Positions 1 to 8,289 of a DNA stretch of 58,038 nucleotides are shown here, piece by piece. The first letter of the stretch is position 1. Every line of letters starts with the position of its first letter. Origin of the DNA: Bryobacteraceae bacterium (GTDB taxonomy: Bacteria; Acidobacteriota; Terriglobia; Bryobacterales; Bryobacteraceae). Location: the NCBI GenBank assembly GCA_014860455.1, contig JACZJQ010000309.1, positions 1 to 58,038 of the forward strand. The letters are read 5' to 3'. The notes beneath the pieces are model-generated. The model made no database searches. It saw nothing but the letters and a program-made list of their open reading frames with translations, and was not told the DNA's origin. Position numbers and translations under genes: made by a program.

Positions 1-2
1 GG

Positions 3-1937
3 GGGTGGGTGGGGACCGTCTTCGTGGGTTCGCTCGGCGTCCTCGCGCTATTGCAGTGGTCGGGCATCCAGCCAGGGCTGAAGTTTCTTGTCGGCGTCGT
101 CGCCATCTTCTCCGGGCTGATGGTTCTGGGACGGTTGGCGCTGTTGGGGATGAGGAGGGCCATCTGGCGGCTGCGCGACCGGCTGCTGGTGACCTATCTC
201 TTCATCGCCGTCGTACCGGTGGTTCTCACGGCATTCTTCGCGCAGCTCGGCGCATGGGCGCTGTCAAGCCAGGTGGGCGTCTACCTGCTGAATGCGGAGT
301 TGGAGCGTCGCGTGGGGTCTATTCAGAGCGCCGCCGTCTCGCTCAGCAAAGTTCCGCCGCCGATGCGCGCCGAGGCCCTGCGGCGGACCGGCTTTGTCTT
401 CCGCGATCGCTACTCTGGCCTTGAAATCCTGATGCGCGACGAGCGGGGCGAAGAGTTGCGTTTCCCGCAGGAGTCAACGCTCAGGGCGCCGCCGCAAGGC
501 TGGATGGACACCGCCGGAGTGCTGGTGAAGGACAGCCATTTCCATTTCTGGGCCCATGTGAACTCGCCCATCCAGGTGGTGGTGGTCGCGCCGATTACCC
601 GGCCGTTTCTGCTGGGCCTTGTTCCCCGGTTGGGCGACGTGACTCTTCGCAGCTATCTCGGCGGAGGAGGAAGCCAACTGGAGCCTGTCCGCATCTATGG
701 CGGAGCGGCGGGCGAACAGATTGCGTCCACCGCCGACGTGCAGAGGGCCGCCAACCTGTTCGACCTGCCGATCAACTACGGCGCCACGGTGCCGGTGTCG
801 CTCTGGGACAATCCCGACGCGCAGGAAGTGGCGGTGCTGGGAATGCGGACACGCATCTCGGGCGTGCTGAATCTGCTCTTCCACCAGAAGTCATGGCGCG
901 ACCAGCAGTCTCTGCTGGAGATCGTCATCCTGCTGGGCGTCAGTTCGGTCGTTCTCATCGTGCTGGCGGCATTCGTCGGCGTTTCGCTCACGCGGGCCAT
1001 CACCGAAGCTGTCCACAACCTCTATGAAGGGACTCGCCGGATCCGCGCCGGAGACTTGTCCCATCGAATCGAGGTGAAAGGCAACGACCAACTGGCCGAA
1101 CTCGGCAAGAGCTTCAACTCGATGGCCGAGAATCTGGAGCGGCTGCTGCGGTCAGAGAAAGAGCGGCAGCGCTTGCAGGCCGAACTCGAGATCGCTCGTG
1201 AGGTTCAGGCGCAGCTTCACCCCAAGGAGATGCCAAAGGTCGGAAGCCTCGAGGTAGTAAGCGTCTGCCACGCCGCCAGGCTGGTTTCGGGCGACTACTT
1301 CGACTACCAGCGCATGGGCGACCACCGGCTGGCCGTGGCAATCGGCGATGTCGCCGGAAAGGGCATTTCGGCCGCCCTGCTGATGGCGACGCTGCAATCC
1401 GCCATGCGCAGCCAGTTGCGCCACTGCATGGAGATGATGGATGCCGCGGCCAATGGCGACGCCCACAAAAACCTGTCCACCGCCCGGCTGATGGCGAATC
1501 TCAACCAGCATCTCTACGCCTCGACGTCTCCCGAAAAGTACGCCACATTCTTCTTCTCGATCTATGACGACGAGACTGAGGAACTCGCTTACACCAACGC
1601 CGGCCACCTGCCGCCGCTGCTGGTCCGGCGCGGCGAGGTGACTCCATGCGACGTGAACGGGACCGTGGTCGGGGCGTTCCCCGATGTTCCCTATGAGGAA
1701 AGCCGACTGAAGCTGGAAGGCGGCGACCTGCTGGTCTGCTATACCGACGGCATCACGGAGCCCGAAAACGAATACGGCGAGATGTTTGGCGAGGAGCGAC
1801 TGGTGGAGATCCTTAAGGCGCATTCGGCGCTTGAGGCGTCCGATGTCGCCGATGCGATTGTGCGGGCCGTGAATGAGTGGACCACCTCGCCGGAACTACA
1901 GGACGACATGACCCTGCTCGTTGCCCGCAAGAGGTGA
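3..1937 (+). CDS. SpoIIE/PP2C-type serine phosphatase with HAMP domain, 5'-truncated
   Basis: Membrane-bound PPM-type Ser/Thr phosphatase of the RsbU/SpoIIE family; such proteins usually dephosphorylate anti-anti-sigma factors in partner-switching pathways. From the N-terminus I see hydrophobic segments (about residues 1-30 and 55-85), an extracytoplasmic stretch, a further TM near residue 305-325, a HAMP domain (about 325-385), a coiled coil containing EIAREVQAQLHP, and the phosphatase domain (about 410-640) with SGDYFDY, GDVAGKGISAALLMA, NAGHLPP and YTDGITE, which carry the metal-binding Asp residues. A GTG at 9 is available, but the frame is open to the window edge, so the true start probably lies outside. 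The stop is 5 nt before the next start. No RsbV/RsbW-like partner lies in the window, so the target is unknown. Confidence 0.88.
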   Translation, partial: GWVGTVFVGSLGVLALLQWSGIQPGLKFLVGVVAIFSGLMVLGRLALLGMRRAIWRLRDRLLVTYLFIAVVPVVLTAFFAQLGAWALSSQVGVYLLNAELERRVGSIQSAAVSLSKVPPPMRAEALRRTGFVFRDRYSGLEILMRDERGEELRFPQESTLRAPPQGWMDTAGVLVKDSHFHFWAHVNSPIQVVVVAPITRPFLLGLVPRLGDVTLRSYLGGGGSQLEPVRIYGGAAGEQIASTADVQRAANLFDLPINYGATVPVSLWDNPDAQEVAVLGMRTRISGVLNLLFHQKSWRDQQSLLEIVILLGVSSVVLIVLAAFVGVSLTRAITEAVHNLYEGTRRIRAGDLSHRIEVKGNDQLAELGKSFNSMAENLERLLRSEKERQRLQAELEIAREVQAQLHPKEMPKVGSLEVVSVCHAARLVSGDYFDYQRMGDHRLAVAIGDVAGKGISAALLMATLQSAMRSQLRHCMEMMDAAANGDAHKNLSTARLMANLNQHLYASTSPEKYATFFFSIYDDETEELAYTNAGHLPPLLVRRGEVTPCDVNGTVVGAFPDVPYEESRLKLEGGDLLVCYTDGITEPENEYGEMFGEERLVEILKAHSALEASDVADAIVRAVNEWTTSPELQDDMTLLVARKR

Positions 1938-1942
1938 TCGGG

Positions 1943-2950
1943 ATGGCATTCACCCGGCGCATCGGCACGCTGCTGACGGCCATCGCCGCCGTCCTCTGCC
2001 TCGGCACGTCGGGCTTCGTCTTCATCGAGGGATACCCGGTTGCCGACGCCATTTACATGGCCGTCATGACGATGACGACGGTCGGCTATATGGAAGTGCA
2101 TCCGCTTTCCCCGTCGGGCAGGATGTTCAACATCGGCTACATCCTGGCCAGTGTCAGCCTGCTGCTTGTGTCGATAGGCATGATGACGCAGACTGCGCTT
2201 GAGAGCCAGTTCGGAAGCCTGTTCGGCCGGAGGCGCGCGAAAAAGATGATCGACAAAGCTGCGAATCACTACATTGTCTGCGGATACGGCCGGGTCGGGC
2301 GCGGCGCCGCCGCCGAGCTGAAAACCGGCGGTACCGAGATTGTTGTCGTCGACCGGCGAGAGGACCGGGTTGAATGGGCGATCAAGAGCGGCTATCTCGC
2401 CCTGCTCGGCGACTCGACCCGTGACGAGACGCTGCGCGAGGCAGGCGTGGAGCGGGCTAGGGGGATGGTTACCGCCCTTGCCACCGACGCCGAAAACCTC
2501 TTCGCCGTGATCTCTGCGAAAGCTCTGAATCCGAGGCTCCGGATCGCCGCGCGGGCCGCCGAGGATGACGCCGAACGCAAGATGCGACAGGTGGGCGCAG
2601 ACGAGGTGCTGGCCCCCTACCGCATGACCGGCGTGCGGCTTGCGCAGGCGCTGCTGAAGCCGCATGTCTTTCAGTTTCTCGACTTCGCCACCTCCTCGCT
2701 GGGCATGGAAGTTTACATGGAGCAGCTTTCGGTTTCCGAGACCAGCGACCTCGCAGGCAAGACGCTGGCCGAGGTCAATGTCCGGCGTGAGTTGAAGGTC
2801 ATCGTTCTGGCTATTCGCCGCGCCGGCGGGCAGATGGTCTTCAATCCGGGCGCCGATGCCCGAATCGAGGCGGGTGATTCGCTGATCGTCATGGGCGAGC
2901 AGGAGCCACTGCGGAAGCTGGAGTTAAGGGTTGCTGGAGGCGTGCGATGA
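1943..2950 (+). CDS. Two-TM potassium channel with RCK/TrkA domains, atypical filter
   Basis: Ligand-gated K+ channel of the Kch/MthK type. TM1 lies at about residues 5-28, the pore helix and filter at about 38-51, TM2 at about 60-80, a TrkA-N (RCK) Rossmann domain starts near residue 108 (YIVCGYGRVGRG, then VVDRRED) and a TrkA-C domain fills about 260-335. The filter reads T46-V-G-Y-M50 followed by EVHPLS, so Met stands where TVGYG has its last glycine. I chose ATG 1943 because GAGGTGAT lies just upstream, overlapping the stop of the phosphatase gene. An upstream in-frame start at 1877 would lie inside the phosphatase gene and adds no recognisable sequence. The 3' end overlaps the next start by 4 nt. 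Confidence 0.87.
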   Translation: MAFTRRIGTLLTAIAAVLCLGTSGFVFIEGYPVADAIYMAVMTMTTVGYMEVHPLSPSGRMFNIGYILASVSLLLVSIGMMTQTALESQFGSLFGRRRAKKMIDKAANHYIVCGYGRVGRGAAAELKTGGTEIVVVDRREDRVEWAIKSGYLALLGDSTRDETLREAGVERARGMVTALATDAENLFAVISAKALNPRLRIAARAAEDDAERKMRQVGADEVLAPYRMTGVRLAQALLKPHVFQFLDFATSSLGMEVYMEQLSVSETSDLAGKTLAEVNVRRELKVIVLAIRRAGGQMVFNPGADARIEAGDSLIVMGEQEPLRKLELRVAGGVR

Positions 2951-4422
2951 AGGTGCTGACAGCAGAACAGATGAGGGAGATAGACCGCCGGACGATCGAT
3001 TCCGGCGTGCCCGAACTGGTGCTGATGGAGAACGCCGGCTGCCGCGTGGTCGAATTCCTCGCGTCGAGGTACGCGCCACTGGCCCGCCAGCGGATCGTGA
3101 TCCTGTGCGGCAAGGGCAATAATGGCGGCGACGGTTTGGTTGTCGCCCGCCAGCTTCACATGCTCCACCGCCCGGACTCGCTCGGCGTGGTGCTGCCCTG
3201 GGACGAGCAGGATTTGAGCCCCTGCGCGCAGGCCAATTTGCGGATGCTGGTGGCGCACGGCGTCGAGGTTCATCAGAGTATCCAGCCGCGGATGCGGGCC
3301 GCGACGCTGGTTCTGGACGCCGTTCTTGGGACCGGGTTGCGGGGCCCGGCGACGGGCGTTTCGTTGGAACTGATCCGCGAAATCAATACGGGATTCTCGG
3401 GGGCAGAGGTGGTCGCCGTCGATATGCCCTCCGGGCTGGGCGGAGGCGGCGAACACACCAGGCCCGCGGCGACAGTGACATTCACCGCGCCGAAGATTGA
3501 GCAGGTGATGCCACCCACATGCGACGCCATGGGCTCGCTCATCGTCCACCAGATCGGCACCCCGCCCGCATGGCTGGAAGCCGATGAGAGCTTACAGGCG
3601 ATTCTCGTCGAACCGGTCATGTTCGCCCATCTCTTCGCACGACGGCCCCGCGGCGCGCACAAGGGCGATTTCGGCCATGTCCTTGTCGTTGGCGGCTCGC
3701 CGGGCAAGGGCGGGGCGGCTGCGATGGCGGGTTACGCGGCGCTGCGTGCCGGCGCCGGCCTGGTCACCGTGGCGGCGCATGAATCCGAACGCCCGGCCGT
3801 CACCGCGCTGGCGCCAGAGTTGATGACCGAACAGGTCCCTGACGATCCCTGCGGCAAGGACGTCGCCGCCCTGGGCCCAGGACTCGGCCTTGGCGAAGAG
3901 AGCTTCGCGCTGGCGCGGCGTGCGTTCGCTGAATGGCGTGTTCCGATGGTGGTCGACGCCGATGGTCTCAACGCACTCGCCGGCACGGCGTTCAGGAGTT
4001 CCGGCGCGCCGAGGATCCTGACGCCCCACCCTGGTGAGATGGCAAGGCTCGCCGGCACGACAACGGCTGAGGTCCAGGCCGATCGCGCCGGCGTGGCGAG
4101 GAAACTAGCCGCCGGCAGCGGCTGCATCGTTGTCCTCAAAGGCCAGCGGACGCTCACCGCTCTGCCGGATGGCCGCTTGTACATCAACCCCTCTGGCACA
4201 CCCGCAATGGCCACGGCCGGCAGCGGCGATATTCTGACTGGACTCATCGCCGGCCTTCTGGCGCAGCATCCGGATCGTGCGGAGCTCGCCGTCGTTGCGG
4301 CGGTCTGGCTCCACGGGCGAGCCGGCGAACTCGCCGCTCAAGCACTGACGGAAAACTGCGTCACCGCCACCAGCCTGCTTGATTTCCTCCCCGAGGCTAT
4401 CCGTGAAGCGCGAGATCTATAG
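2947..4422 (+). CDS. nnr: Bifunctional NAD(P)H-hydrate epimerase / ADP-dependent dehydratase
   Basis: Repairs hydrated NADH and NADPH: the N-terminal YjeF_N domain (about residues 1-215; GKGNNGGDG is the signature) epimerises R/S-NAD(P)HX, and the C-terminal ribokinase-like domain (about 225-490) dehydrates S-NAD(P)HX using ADP. The second domain shows GDFGHVLVVGGSPGKGGAA, TPHPGEMARL and the conserved ATAGSGDILTG loop with the catalytic Asp. At 491 residues it has the usual length for the fused enzyme. It starts in a 4-nt ATGA overlap with the K+ channel gene and overlaps tsaE at its end. A position between a channel gene and tsaE is common for nnr in bacteria, where nnr-tsaE pairs are frequent. 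Confidence 0.95.
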   Translation: MKVLTAEQMREIDRRTIDSGVPELVLMENAGCRVVEFLASRYAPLARQRIVILCGKGNNGGDGLVVARQLHMLHRPDSLGVVLPWDEQDLSPCAQANLRMLVAHGVEVHQSIQPRMRAATLVLDAVLGTGLRGPATGVSLELIREINTGFSGAEVVAVDMPSGLGGGGEHTRPAATVTFTAPKIEQVMPPTCDAMGSLIVHQIGTPPAWLEADESLQAILVEPVMFAHLFARRPRGAHKGDFGHVLVVGGSPGKGGAAAMAGYAALRAGAGLVTVAAHESERPAVTALAPELMTEQVPDDPCGKDVAALGPGLGLGEESFALARRAFAEWRVPMVVDADGLNALAGTAFRSSGAPRILTPHPGEMARLAGTTTAEVQADRAGVARKLAAGSGCIVVLKGQRTLTALPDGRLYINPSGTPAMATAGSGDILTGLIAGLLAQHPDRAELAVVAAVWLHGRAGELAAQALTENCVTATSLLDFLPEAIREARDL

Positions 4423-4837
4423 AACCGCTGGCGAGGAAGAGACCATCGCGCTCGGCCGTACGCTGGGCGCCCGATGGCCGCGCCCGTGCGTCATCCTCTT
4501 GATCGGCCAGATGGGCGCAGGCAAGACCACGATCGCGAAGGGCATCGCAGCCGGCGTGGGCGCCGCGGCTGAGGAGGAGGTTTCCAGCCCGACCTTCCCG
4601 TTGATCCACGAATATGGCGATCCGGTCTCGGTCTACCACATCGACCTCTACCGGCTCGACACGGTCGAAGAGGTCGAGCGGATTGGTCTGGACGAGATCA
4701 TGGAACGGCACGCTATTGTCCTGCTTGAGTGGGCGGAGCGGTTCCCCAGCATCCTCCCGTCCCGGCGCGTCGAGATCTGTATGGAAAGTGACGGCGATGA
4801 GGGCCGCTCGATCGAGGTGACAGAACATGACGGATGA
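4403..4837 (+). CDS. tsaE: tRNA t6A biosynthesis ATPase TsaE
   Basis: P-loop ATPase of the TsaBDE complex, which makes N6-threonylcarbamoyladenosine at position 37 of ANN-decoding tRNAs. Visible hallmarks are the Walker A GQMGAGKTT, the switch-like SSPTFPLIHEY, HIDLYRLD and LEWAERF. I place the start at GTG 4403, preceded by a GAGG ribosome-binding sequence at 4392-4395, giving about 144 residues, close to the family norm. A TTG at 4379 would add eight residues. The gene overlaps nnr by 20 nt and the next gene by 11 nt, so translation is likely coupled. TsaB and TsaD are not in the window. Confidence 0.93.
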   Translation: MKREIYRTAGEEETIALGRTLGARWPRPCVILLIGQMGAGKTTIAKGIAAGVGAAAEEEVSSPTFPLIHEYGDPVSVYHIDLYRLDTVEEVERIGLDEIMERHAIVLLEWAERFPSILPSRRVEICMESDGDEGRSIEVTEHDG

Positions 4838-5978
4838 TTCCAACCCCGCGCGGGCCGCGGAGACCAGAGCCCGCATCCTTTCCATTTCCGTGCTCGCCGC
4901 CTTTGCGCTTCTGCTTCTGGCGGGCGTCTACATGATTCTCAGGCCATTCGCCGAGATCCTGTTGGCTTCGGCCATGCTTGCCGTCTCGTTCTTTCCGTTG
5001 TACTCGTGGATTCACTCGAGGCTACGCAATTCAGACCTCGCCGCGCTGGCCTGCATCCTGTTCATGCTCTTCATCATCCTCACCCCGCTGACGCTGCTGG
5101 GCACGGTTGTCGCGCGCGAGGCCGCTCAAGCCTACGGCGGCCTGCAACGCCAAAGCGCCGAGCAGGGCGGCTGGGCAGCCTATCTCAGCAACGCCGTCGC
5201 GGTGCCCGCGGATTGGATCAGCGCCAGAACGGGCATCCCCGCGGACGAGATCAAATCCGTTGTCGCCGAGCGCGGCCAGATTGTCGCCGAGCGGCTCGTC
5301 TCATGGACTGGCCGGCTGTTCGGCAACCTCACGTCCACACTCGCCGACGTTCTGCTCATCCTGTTCGCCACCTTCTTCTTTTTCCCCATCGGCGAACGCT
5401 TCGGCAGCCGCCTCCACGAGTTTGTTCCCATCGCCCGCGACCGGCTTGACCTGATCCTGTCCACGCTCAAGTCCGCCATCGTGGCCAACCTCTACGGGAT
5501 GATCGCGGTCGCCGCGTCGCAGGGCGGGCTTGTGGGCATCGGATTCGCGCTGACCGGGCTCCCGTCGCCCGTCTTCTGGGGCGTCGTCGCCGCGTTCGCT
5601 TCGCTGATCCCGTTCATCGGCACGGCGTTGATCGTCGGGCCGGCAGTGATCGTGCTCGCCATCGCCGGCTCTTACGGCAAGGCCATTTTCCTGCTCATCT
5701 GGGGCATCGTCGTAGTTGGCATGTCGGATAACTTCGTCCGCCCAATGGTGCTGAAGAAGGGAATGCAGATGAGCACGCTGGCCATTTTCCTTTCTCTCAT
5801 GGGCGGTGTCCAGGCGTTCGGCTTCATGGGTCTGTTCGCCGGGCCGGTGATCCTCACCATGGCCTTTGTGATGCTGAAAATCCTGAATGAGGAAAGGCTG
5901 TCGTGGCAACAGCCGGACGCGCCTGCTTGCGAAGCGCCGGTTCAGCCACTTGTCGATGCCAAAGACCAGGAAGTCTGA
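4827..5978 (+). CDS. AI-2E family (PerM-like) membrane transporter
   Basis: Polytopic inner-membrane protein of the AI-2 exporter/PerM family, 383 residues. The N-terminal pair of hydrophobic helices, a polar central region (about residues 90-170) and a C-terminal block of five or six helices follow the family pattern, including the typical PSPVFWGVVAAFASLIPFIGTA-like segment and LIWGIVVVGMSDNFVRP. Members export varied substrates (AI-2, or Na+/H+ in other branches), so the name does not fix the substrate. It is the last gene of the 1-5978 operon and its start overlaps tsaE by 11 nt. The converging gene ends only 4 nt downstream. Confidence 0.85.
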   Translation: MTDDSNPARAAETRARILSISVLAAFALLLLAGVYMILRPFAEILLASAMLAVSFFPLYSWIHSRLRNSDLAALACILFMLFIILTPLTLLGTVVAREAAQAYGGLQRQSAEQGGWAAYLSNAVAVPADWISARTGIPADEIKSVVAERGQIVAERLVSWTGRLFGNLTSTLADVLLILFATFFFFPIGERFGSRLHEFVPIARDRLDLILSTLKSAIVANLYGMIAVAASQGGLVGIGFALTGLPSPVFWGVVAAFASLIPFIGTALIVGPAVIVLAIAGSYGKAIFLLIWGIVVVGMSDNFVRPMVLKKGMQMSTLAIFLSLMGGVQAFGFMGLFAGPVILTMAFVMLKILNEERLSWQQPDAPACEAPVQPLVDAKDQEV

Positions 5979-5981
5979 CCG

Positions 5982-6632
5982 CTACTTCTTGCCCGTCTTC
6001 GACGGCGCCGTCTCGCCTTTGCGCAGCAGCGAGGGCCGCTTCTTCGCTTTGGTGTCGTCGGCCGCCTTCTTTTCGTCCGCCTTCTTGGCCTCTTCCTTCC
6101 CTTCGGGCGTCAATAGTGCATCGCGCTCCTTGCGCTGCTCGATTTGCCTGGCCTCGACGCCCCGGATCCGGTCGCGCAAGTCCTCCTCGGCCAGTTCGGC
6201 GCTGTCGTGGATGGTCTCGATCGCCGTCTCCAGCGCGAATTTGTACCGTCCGAGGTCTGCCGGATTCGACTCCAGATGCTTCTCCAGCCGGGCGTGAATA
6301 TCCCGCGCCGTCTTGGCGACATCACCCAGCGTCGTGATCTCCTTCTGGCGGCGCAGCGCGTCGTCGATCACCACGTCGAGCGTTTCCATGATGCTGGTCA
6401 GCTGTTCCAGAAAAGTGTGAATCGTGCTCGACCGGCCCACTTTATTTTGCGCGAACAACTGGTCGAGCAGATCCATGCGCTGCTTCGCAAAACCGACGTA
6501 GAGCCCAATGCGAAGGTCAGGTTCCTGGGCCTCGCGGATCCGGTCCGCCTCGTCGGCGGTCAGGAAATCGCTCTGCGCCGGTGCTGGGAATACGAATGCC
6601 AATGACAGCAGCAGAAAAATCGTGAATCGCAT
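5982..6632 (-). CDS. Secreted helical protein of unknown function
   Basis: I do not recognise a family. The 216-residue product starts with a clear Sec signal peptide (about 1-19, ending FPAPAQ). The rest is predicted helical, rich in charged residues, with long amphipathic stretches (EQLTSIMETLDVVIDDALRRQ region; LEKHLESNPADLGRYKFALE region) and a Lys/Ala/Glu-rich C-terminal tail ending in KTGKK. It is the third gene of a minus-strand unit that starts with a TPR protein and follows the middle gene by 8 nt. A periplasmic or envelope-associated role is an inference from the signal and the context. Confidence 0.72.
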   Translation of the reverse strand: MRFTIFLLLSLAFVFPAPAQSDFLTADEADRIREAQEPDLRIGLYVGFAKQRMDLLDQLFAQNKVGRSSTIHTFLEQLTSIMETLDVVIDDALRRQKEITTLGDVAKTARDIHARLEKHLESNPADLGRYKFALETAIETIHDSAELAEEDLRDRIRGVEARQIEQRKERDALLTPEGKEEAKKADEKKAADDTKAKKRPSLLRKGETAPSKTGKK

Positions 6633-6640
6633 GGCTTGAC

Positions 6641-7063
6641 CTACTTTCCGCTCATCACACCGACAAGGAACTCCTCATGCAGCAACTGGACCCGGTCGCG
6701 GGCCGATTCCGCCGCGGGGCGGTCGTCGAGCGACAGCGCCAGCGCCAGGTCAGTCAGTTCCTTCACGAATTGACGTGTGCGCAACTCGGCGCGTTTGTAC
6801 TGCCTGCTCAGCTTGTTTGGCCGCTTGCCTGTCTCACGCAGTGAGTCAAGTGCGAGTTGGCAGGCTTCGACGGTTTCCTTCAGCGCCGTCTCCAGCTCGG
6901 TCCTCGAACCAGATTCGGCAACCGTTTTCCTGGCCCGCGCCACGGCCGCCCCGGCATACTCGATCGCCAGTTCGGAGCGCGTCTCGAGTTTCGGCTCGGC
7001 GCGCACCTTGTCGAGACTCGCCGGCGGCGGCGCGAGCAGGGCCAGCATCAGGATCGCCGTCAC
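6641..7063 (-). CDS. Small exported helical protein of unknown function
   Basis: 140-residue product beginning with a short hydrophobic segment (TAILMLALLAPPPA), followed by an all-helical, charged body that resembles its downstream neighbour in composition (IEYAGAAVARARKTV, QLALDSLRETGKR, QFVKELTDLALALS). I chose GTG 7063 because it has a strong GGGAGG ribosome-binding site and sits in a 4-nt GTGA overlap with the stop of the TPR gene. The frame is open further upstream, but that part reads through the TPR gene in another frame. The function is unknown. The coupling suggests the three products of this unit act together. Confidence 0.7.
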   Translation of the reverse strand: MTAILMLALLAPPPASLDKVRAEPKLETRSELAIEYAGAAVARARKTVAESGSRTELETALKETVEACQLALDSLRETGKRPNKLSRQYKRAELRTRQFVKELTDLALALSLDDRPAAESARDRVQLLHEEFLVGVMSGK

Positions 7064-8196
7064 CGCCGCACCTCCCTTTCCAGAATCCGCACCCGTTGCC
7101 GCGCCTTGAATTCCTCGTCCGGGAACTTGCCTCCGCTCTGTGCGAGAAACTTCTGGTAGCTCTCCAGCGCCGGCTTGAACTGGTGCATCGAGTCCAGCGC
7201 CGTCGCGCGGAACCACCAGTTTCCGGGAGTCTCGCCGCCGAGTTCGCGCGCCTTGTCGAGCGCGGTCACCGCGGCGGTGTAATTCTTCGTCAACACCAAC
7301 ATCCCGGCCAGTTCGTTCCATGCGTCCACCATGGCTGGCATAAGCTGCGTCGCGGCATGGAACTGTTGGGCAGCCGCTGGATACTGCTTGCTGTCCCGCA
7401 GAAGGCGTCCCAGGAACAGCCGGGCGTCGGCGTTCGAGGGCTCCTTTTCGACGATGTAGGCCGCCAACGGAATCGCCTTGGCGGGCTCTTTCTGTTTCAG
7501 ATGGACCGTGGCCAGGGCGAATGCGGCGGCCGGCGAAGGCGACCGCTTCATGACGTCTTGGAACTCCGTTGCGGCGCCGGCCAGGTCTCCGGCTTCAAGA
7601 AGCAACTGGCCCACACGCTCCCGCGCGCCGGGCTCCTGCGACTTGCGATAAGCCTCAATGGCTTCCTTCTTCATCCCTGCCTGTTCGTAGCAGGCGGCGG
7701 ATTCGAGCAGAATGCTCTGGTCATCAGGAGTGAGCGCACGGGCCTTTTCAAACCATGGCGCGGCCTCTTTCCACATCTGGCGCGCCGCATACGCCCGGGC
7801 CAGCAGATAGACCGGCCTGATGTCGCCCTCTTTCGCCTGGACGAGTTGTTCGAGCAGCGGCACGGCGTCGGCGTGCTTGCCGGTCTTCACCAGCAACTGG
7901 GCCAGATTCATCTGCGCCTCGGCAAGTTTCGGCGCGAGTTCCAGCACCTTCCTGAACGCCGCTATCGACTCCTCGTCGCGTCCCGCCATCGAATACGCAA
8001 TGGCCAGGTTGAAGCGCGCGGGCACGTTATCAGCGTCGCTGGTCACCACTGGTTCCAGTAGCGCAATCGCCTCGGCCGTGCGGCCCGCGTCAAGATGGGC
8101 GAGCGATGCCGCGATCGGGTCCGCAGCGATGTCGGGCGGCGGCGCCGGGGGCTGCGCCAGCAGCAACGACAGAACAAGGCTGAATGCCGCCTCCAT
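7060..8196 (-). CDS. Exported tetratricopeptide-repeat protein
   Basis: 378 residues with a signal peptide or N-terminal anchor (about 1-20) and then roughly nine TPR units from residue 30 to 360, recognisable by repeated A-x-x-x-L/Y...A-x-x-x-F/Y...P spacing (for example VPARFNLAIAYSMAGRDEES and AEAQMNLAQLLVKTGKHADA). TPR arrays are protein-binding scaffolds, here probably in the periplasm. It is the first gene of a three-gene unit with two small helical exported proteins. A promoter-like TACAAT ends exactly 6 nt before the ATG, with no ribosome-binding site, so the mRNA may be leaderless. The binding partner is unknown. Confidence 0.83.
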   Translation of the reverse strand: MEAAFSLVLSLLLAQPPAPPPDIAADPIAASLAHLDAGRTAEAIALLEPVVTSDADNVPARFNLAIAYSMAGRDEESIAAFRKVLELAPKLAEAQMNLAQLLVKTGKHADAVPLLEQLVQAKEGDIRPVYLLARAYAARQMWKEAAPWFEKARALTPDDQSILLESAACYEQAGMKKEAIEAYRKSQEPGARERVGQLLLEAGDLAGAATEFQDVMKRSPSPAAAFALATVHLKQKEPAKAIPLAAYIVEKEPSNADARLFLGRLLRDSKQYPAAAQQFHAATQLMPAMVDAWNELAGMLVLTKNYTAAVTALDKARELGGETPGNWWFRATALDSMHQFKPALESYQKFLAQSGGKFPDEEFKARQRVRILEREVRR

Positions 8197-8202
8197 GATC
8201 CC

Positions 8203-8231
8203 ATTGTAGGTTTTCGGTCCGGCCGGGTGAA
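8203..8231 (-). promoter_or_regulatory. Candidate sigma-70 promoter of the TPR unit, leaderless geometry
   Basis: On the minus strand, TTCACC (8226-8231; 4 of 6 to the -35 consensus) and TACAAT (8203-8208; 5 of 6 to the -10 consensus) are separated by 17 nt. The -10 box ends 6 nt before the ATG at 8196, so initiation would fall on or next to the start codon. Confidence 0.45.
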
Positions 8232-8289
8232 GCCCCTTCGTACGCGGAGGCCGCCATCAGGCCGCGGAAAGTGGTAAGAATGATTCGTC

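Noticed and set aside
1739-2665. 308-codon minus-strand frame opposite the phosphatase and K+ channel genes
   Set aside because: No recognisable domain; it is antisense to two well-identified genes in GC-rich DNA, where such frames are common.
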